From assembly GCA_943324165.2 (NCBI GenBank), contig CALPKO020000007.1, positions 1-14,649 of the forward strand: a stretch of 14,649 nt of DNA. Reading direction: 5' to 3'. Under the pieces are notes generated by a model. It had not been told where the DNA came from. It saw nothing but the letters and a program-made list of their open reading frames with translations, and did not search any database. Below are positions 13,137 to 14,649 of the stretch, piece by piece (position 1 is the stretch's first letter; each line of letters begins with the position of its first letter). Made by a program: the position numbers and the translations under genes. This DNA comes from Bdellovibrio sp. ZAP7 (GTDB taxonomy: Bacteria > Bacteroidota > Bacteroidia > Flavobacteriales > Flavobacteriaceae).

Positions 13137-14649
13137 TTATACAATTTGAATTTTAGATTTGATTTTCTCAAAATCAGTTGTTGGCAATTCGCAAGCTTTG
13201 TTTTGACATAAATAAAAAGTAGTTTCATCTTCCACAAACCTGTTTTTTAAAATTGGTAAAGCAGAAGCGTTTTTTGAACCCACAACTACAATATTTGGAT
13301 AATAATTTCTATGGATTTCGTTGCAAAAATCCATTGCATTTGGACCCGAAATAACTAACTCTTTATTTTCTTGAGCATAATTCAAATACACATTTAACCA
13401 ATTCGAAAAAGCGGAAGGATAATCGATATTTGGAATTATATTTTGAATCATTTTATCTAGTGTTTGCTCGTAATAGCCATTTTCAAAATAAAGGTTCAAT
13501 CGGTACAAATTATTAGCCATAACAGAATTGGAAGCTGGAATCACATTGTCTTCCACTTCAAAATGTTGAGTGATCAGCGCTTTGTCTACATCTGAAGCAA
13601 AAGCAAAAAGTTGTTTTTGATTGTTGTAAAAATGTTCAAAACAATAATCGGTCAATTGTTTTGCATTGAGCAACCATTTTTCGTCTAAAGTAACTTCAAA
13701 AATCGAGATAAAAACTTCAATTACAAAACAATAATCTTCGAGATAACCATTTATTGTTGCTTTTCCGTTTTTGTAATTATGAAATAAATTACCACTTTCT
13801 GACCAAATATTTTTAATAATAAATTCGGCATTTTTTAGTGCAATTGCTAAATATTCTTCGTTTTGAAGTGCTTTATAGGCATCAATAAAACCCTTTGTCA
13901 TTATCGCATTCCATGAAGTTAAGGTTTTGTCGTCAAGTCTAGGTTTGCTTCGTTTTTCTCGTGCGATGAACAACAATTTTTCCCAGTTTTCTTTTTTTGA
14001 AACTAAAGCTTCGAGTGATAAATGATTTTGTTTTGAAATGTTTTCTAGTGATTCATTTTGAATCAAAACATAATTATCATGTTCCCAAAAGCCAAATTCA
14101 TTGATATTAAACACCTGCGAAAACAACTCAAAATCATCTTGCAGTAAATCTTGTAATTCCGCTTTTTTCCAAACATAAAAAGCGCCTTCCTCTAAATGTT
14201 GATTTTCATTCAAACTGTCCGCATCTAAGGCGGAATAAAACCCATTTTGCGGATTTTTTAACGACCGATTTACAAAGTTTAAGGTCTTTTCAATCACTTT
14301 TTTGTAAAGTGGGTTTTTCGTTAATTTATAAGCTTCCGCATAAAGCGAAACCATTTGTCCGTTGTCGTAAAGCATTTTTTCAAAATGAGGAACATGCCAT
14401 TTCCAATCGACAGCATAACGAGAAAATCCTCCGTCAACTGTATCAAAGAGACCTCCGTAAGCCATTTTTGTCAATGTCAAATTTACAAAATCCAATAATT
14501 TCTCGTCTTTATTCTGATAGGCAAATCGCAGTAAAAATTGATAATTATTCGGCATCATAAATTTTGGCGCTCTTGCCATTCCTCCGAATTCTAAATCAAA
14601 ACTCTTTGACCATTTTGAAACTAAATTTTCAATTAAAGATAAGTCAAAA
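13137..14649 (-). CDS. YyaL/SPATA20-type thioredoxin domain protein (DUF255), N-terminus outside window
   Basis: The frame stays open to the right edge, so the start lies outside; the Met at 14579 is internal, and 23 codons precede it in the window (encoding SKWSKSFDLEFGGMARAPKF across the junction). About 503 of the usual ~670-700 residues are visible. The missing part should be the DUF255 thioredoxin-like domain. What remains is the alpha/alpha-barrel portion related to six-hairpin glycosidases: DGGFSRYAVDWKWHVPHFEKMLYDNGQ, EGAFYVWKKAEL, RSKPRLDDKTLTSWNA, YLEDYCFVIEVF and VIPASNSVMANNLYRL, all in the family's order. The biochemical role is not established. The 3' end has its own hairpin before the mscS-type promoter. 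Confidence 0.93.
   Translation of the reverse strand, partial: FDLSLIENLVSKWSKSFDLEFGGMARAPKFMMPNNYQFLLRFAYQNKDEKLLDFVNLTLTKMAYGGLFDTVDGGFSRYAVDWKWHVPHFEKMLYDNGQMVSLYAEAYKLTKNPLYKKVIEKTLNFVNRSLKNPQNGFYSALDADSLNENQHLEEGAFYVWKKAELQDLLQDDFELFSQVFNINEFGFWEHDNYVLIQNESLENISKQNHLSLEALVSKKENWEKLLFIAREKRSKPRLDDKTLTSWNAIMTKGFIDAYKALQNEEYLAIALKNAEFIIKNIWSESGNLFHNYKNGKATINGYLEDYCFVIEVFISIFEVTLDEKWLLNAKQLTDYCFEHFYNNQKQLFAFASDVDKALITQHFEVEDNVIPASNSVMANNLYRLNLYFENGYYEQTLDKMIQNIIPNIDYPSAFSNWLNVYLNYAQENKELVISGPNAMDFCNEIHRNYYPNIVVVGSKNASALPILKNRFVEDETTFYLCQNKACELPTTDFEKIKSKIQIV

Noticed and set aside
14577..14579. ATG as the start codon of the YyaL-type gene
   Set aside because: Coding continues without a stop to the right edge, and the added residues match the family consensus before the APKF motif.

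Overview
This AT-rich window looks like chromosomal DNA of a member of the Flavobacteriaceae (Bacteroidota), most likely Flavobacterium or a close relative. Reasons: most starts lack Shine-Dalgarno sites; two exact matches to the Bacteroidota -7 promoter box TAnnTTTG lie upstream of genes; several protein types are common in this group (GSCFA protein, DUF4136 lipoprotein, a lipoprotein with a CNKDD surface-export signature, the long ~660-residue urocanate hydratase); and the DnaG primase has the KDFSSGKGG zinc-less N-terminus that I associate with Flavobacteriia. I see no transposase, integrase, phage gene, tRNA, rRNA or CRISPR.

Layout, left to right. The end of dxs (+) converges on DUF1501 (-). 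That gene is the second of a tightly coupled DUF1800-DUF1501 pair (-). A terminator separates the pair from an upstream putative surface lipoprotein gene (-). A divergent promoter region leads into a polyprenyl diphosphate synthase (+). A convergent gap follows, then a leftward cluster hutU - DUF4136 lipoprotein - GSCFA protein (-). A 322-bp divergent region with one doubtful 31-codon ORF separates hutU from dnaG (+). After dnaG comes a 554-bp gene-free stretch with a row of hairpins and then a ten-unit array of palindromic repeats. The window ends with an MscS-type channel gene (-) and the 3' three quarters of a YyaL-type thioredoxin-domain gene (-), separated by a hairpin and a promoter.

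How the genes relate. dxs (isoprenoid precursor supply) and the polyprenyl synthase (chain elongation, probably the menaquinone side chain) belong to one pathway but are not in one operon. DUF1501 has a twin-arginine signal, while DUF1800 has none, so the pair may act together in the periplasm. The remaining genes are housekeeping or envelope genes without an obvious common theme.

The most unusual element is non-coding. Between the convergent dnaG and mscS 3' ends, positions 11834-12049 hold ten degenerate, contiguous 21-22 bp units. Each is roughly palindromic about its own centre and about its junctions, and spacing is very regular (anchors 22,21,21,22,21,22,22,21,22 bp apart). I do not recognise it as a named element. 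It is the best candidate here for something undescribed.
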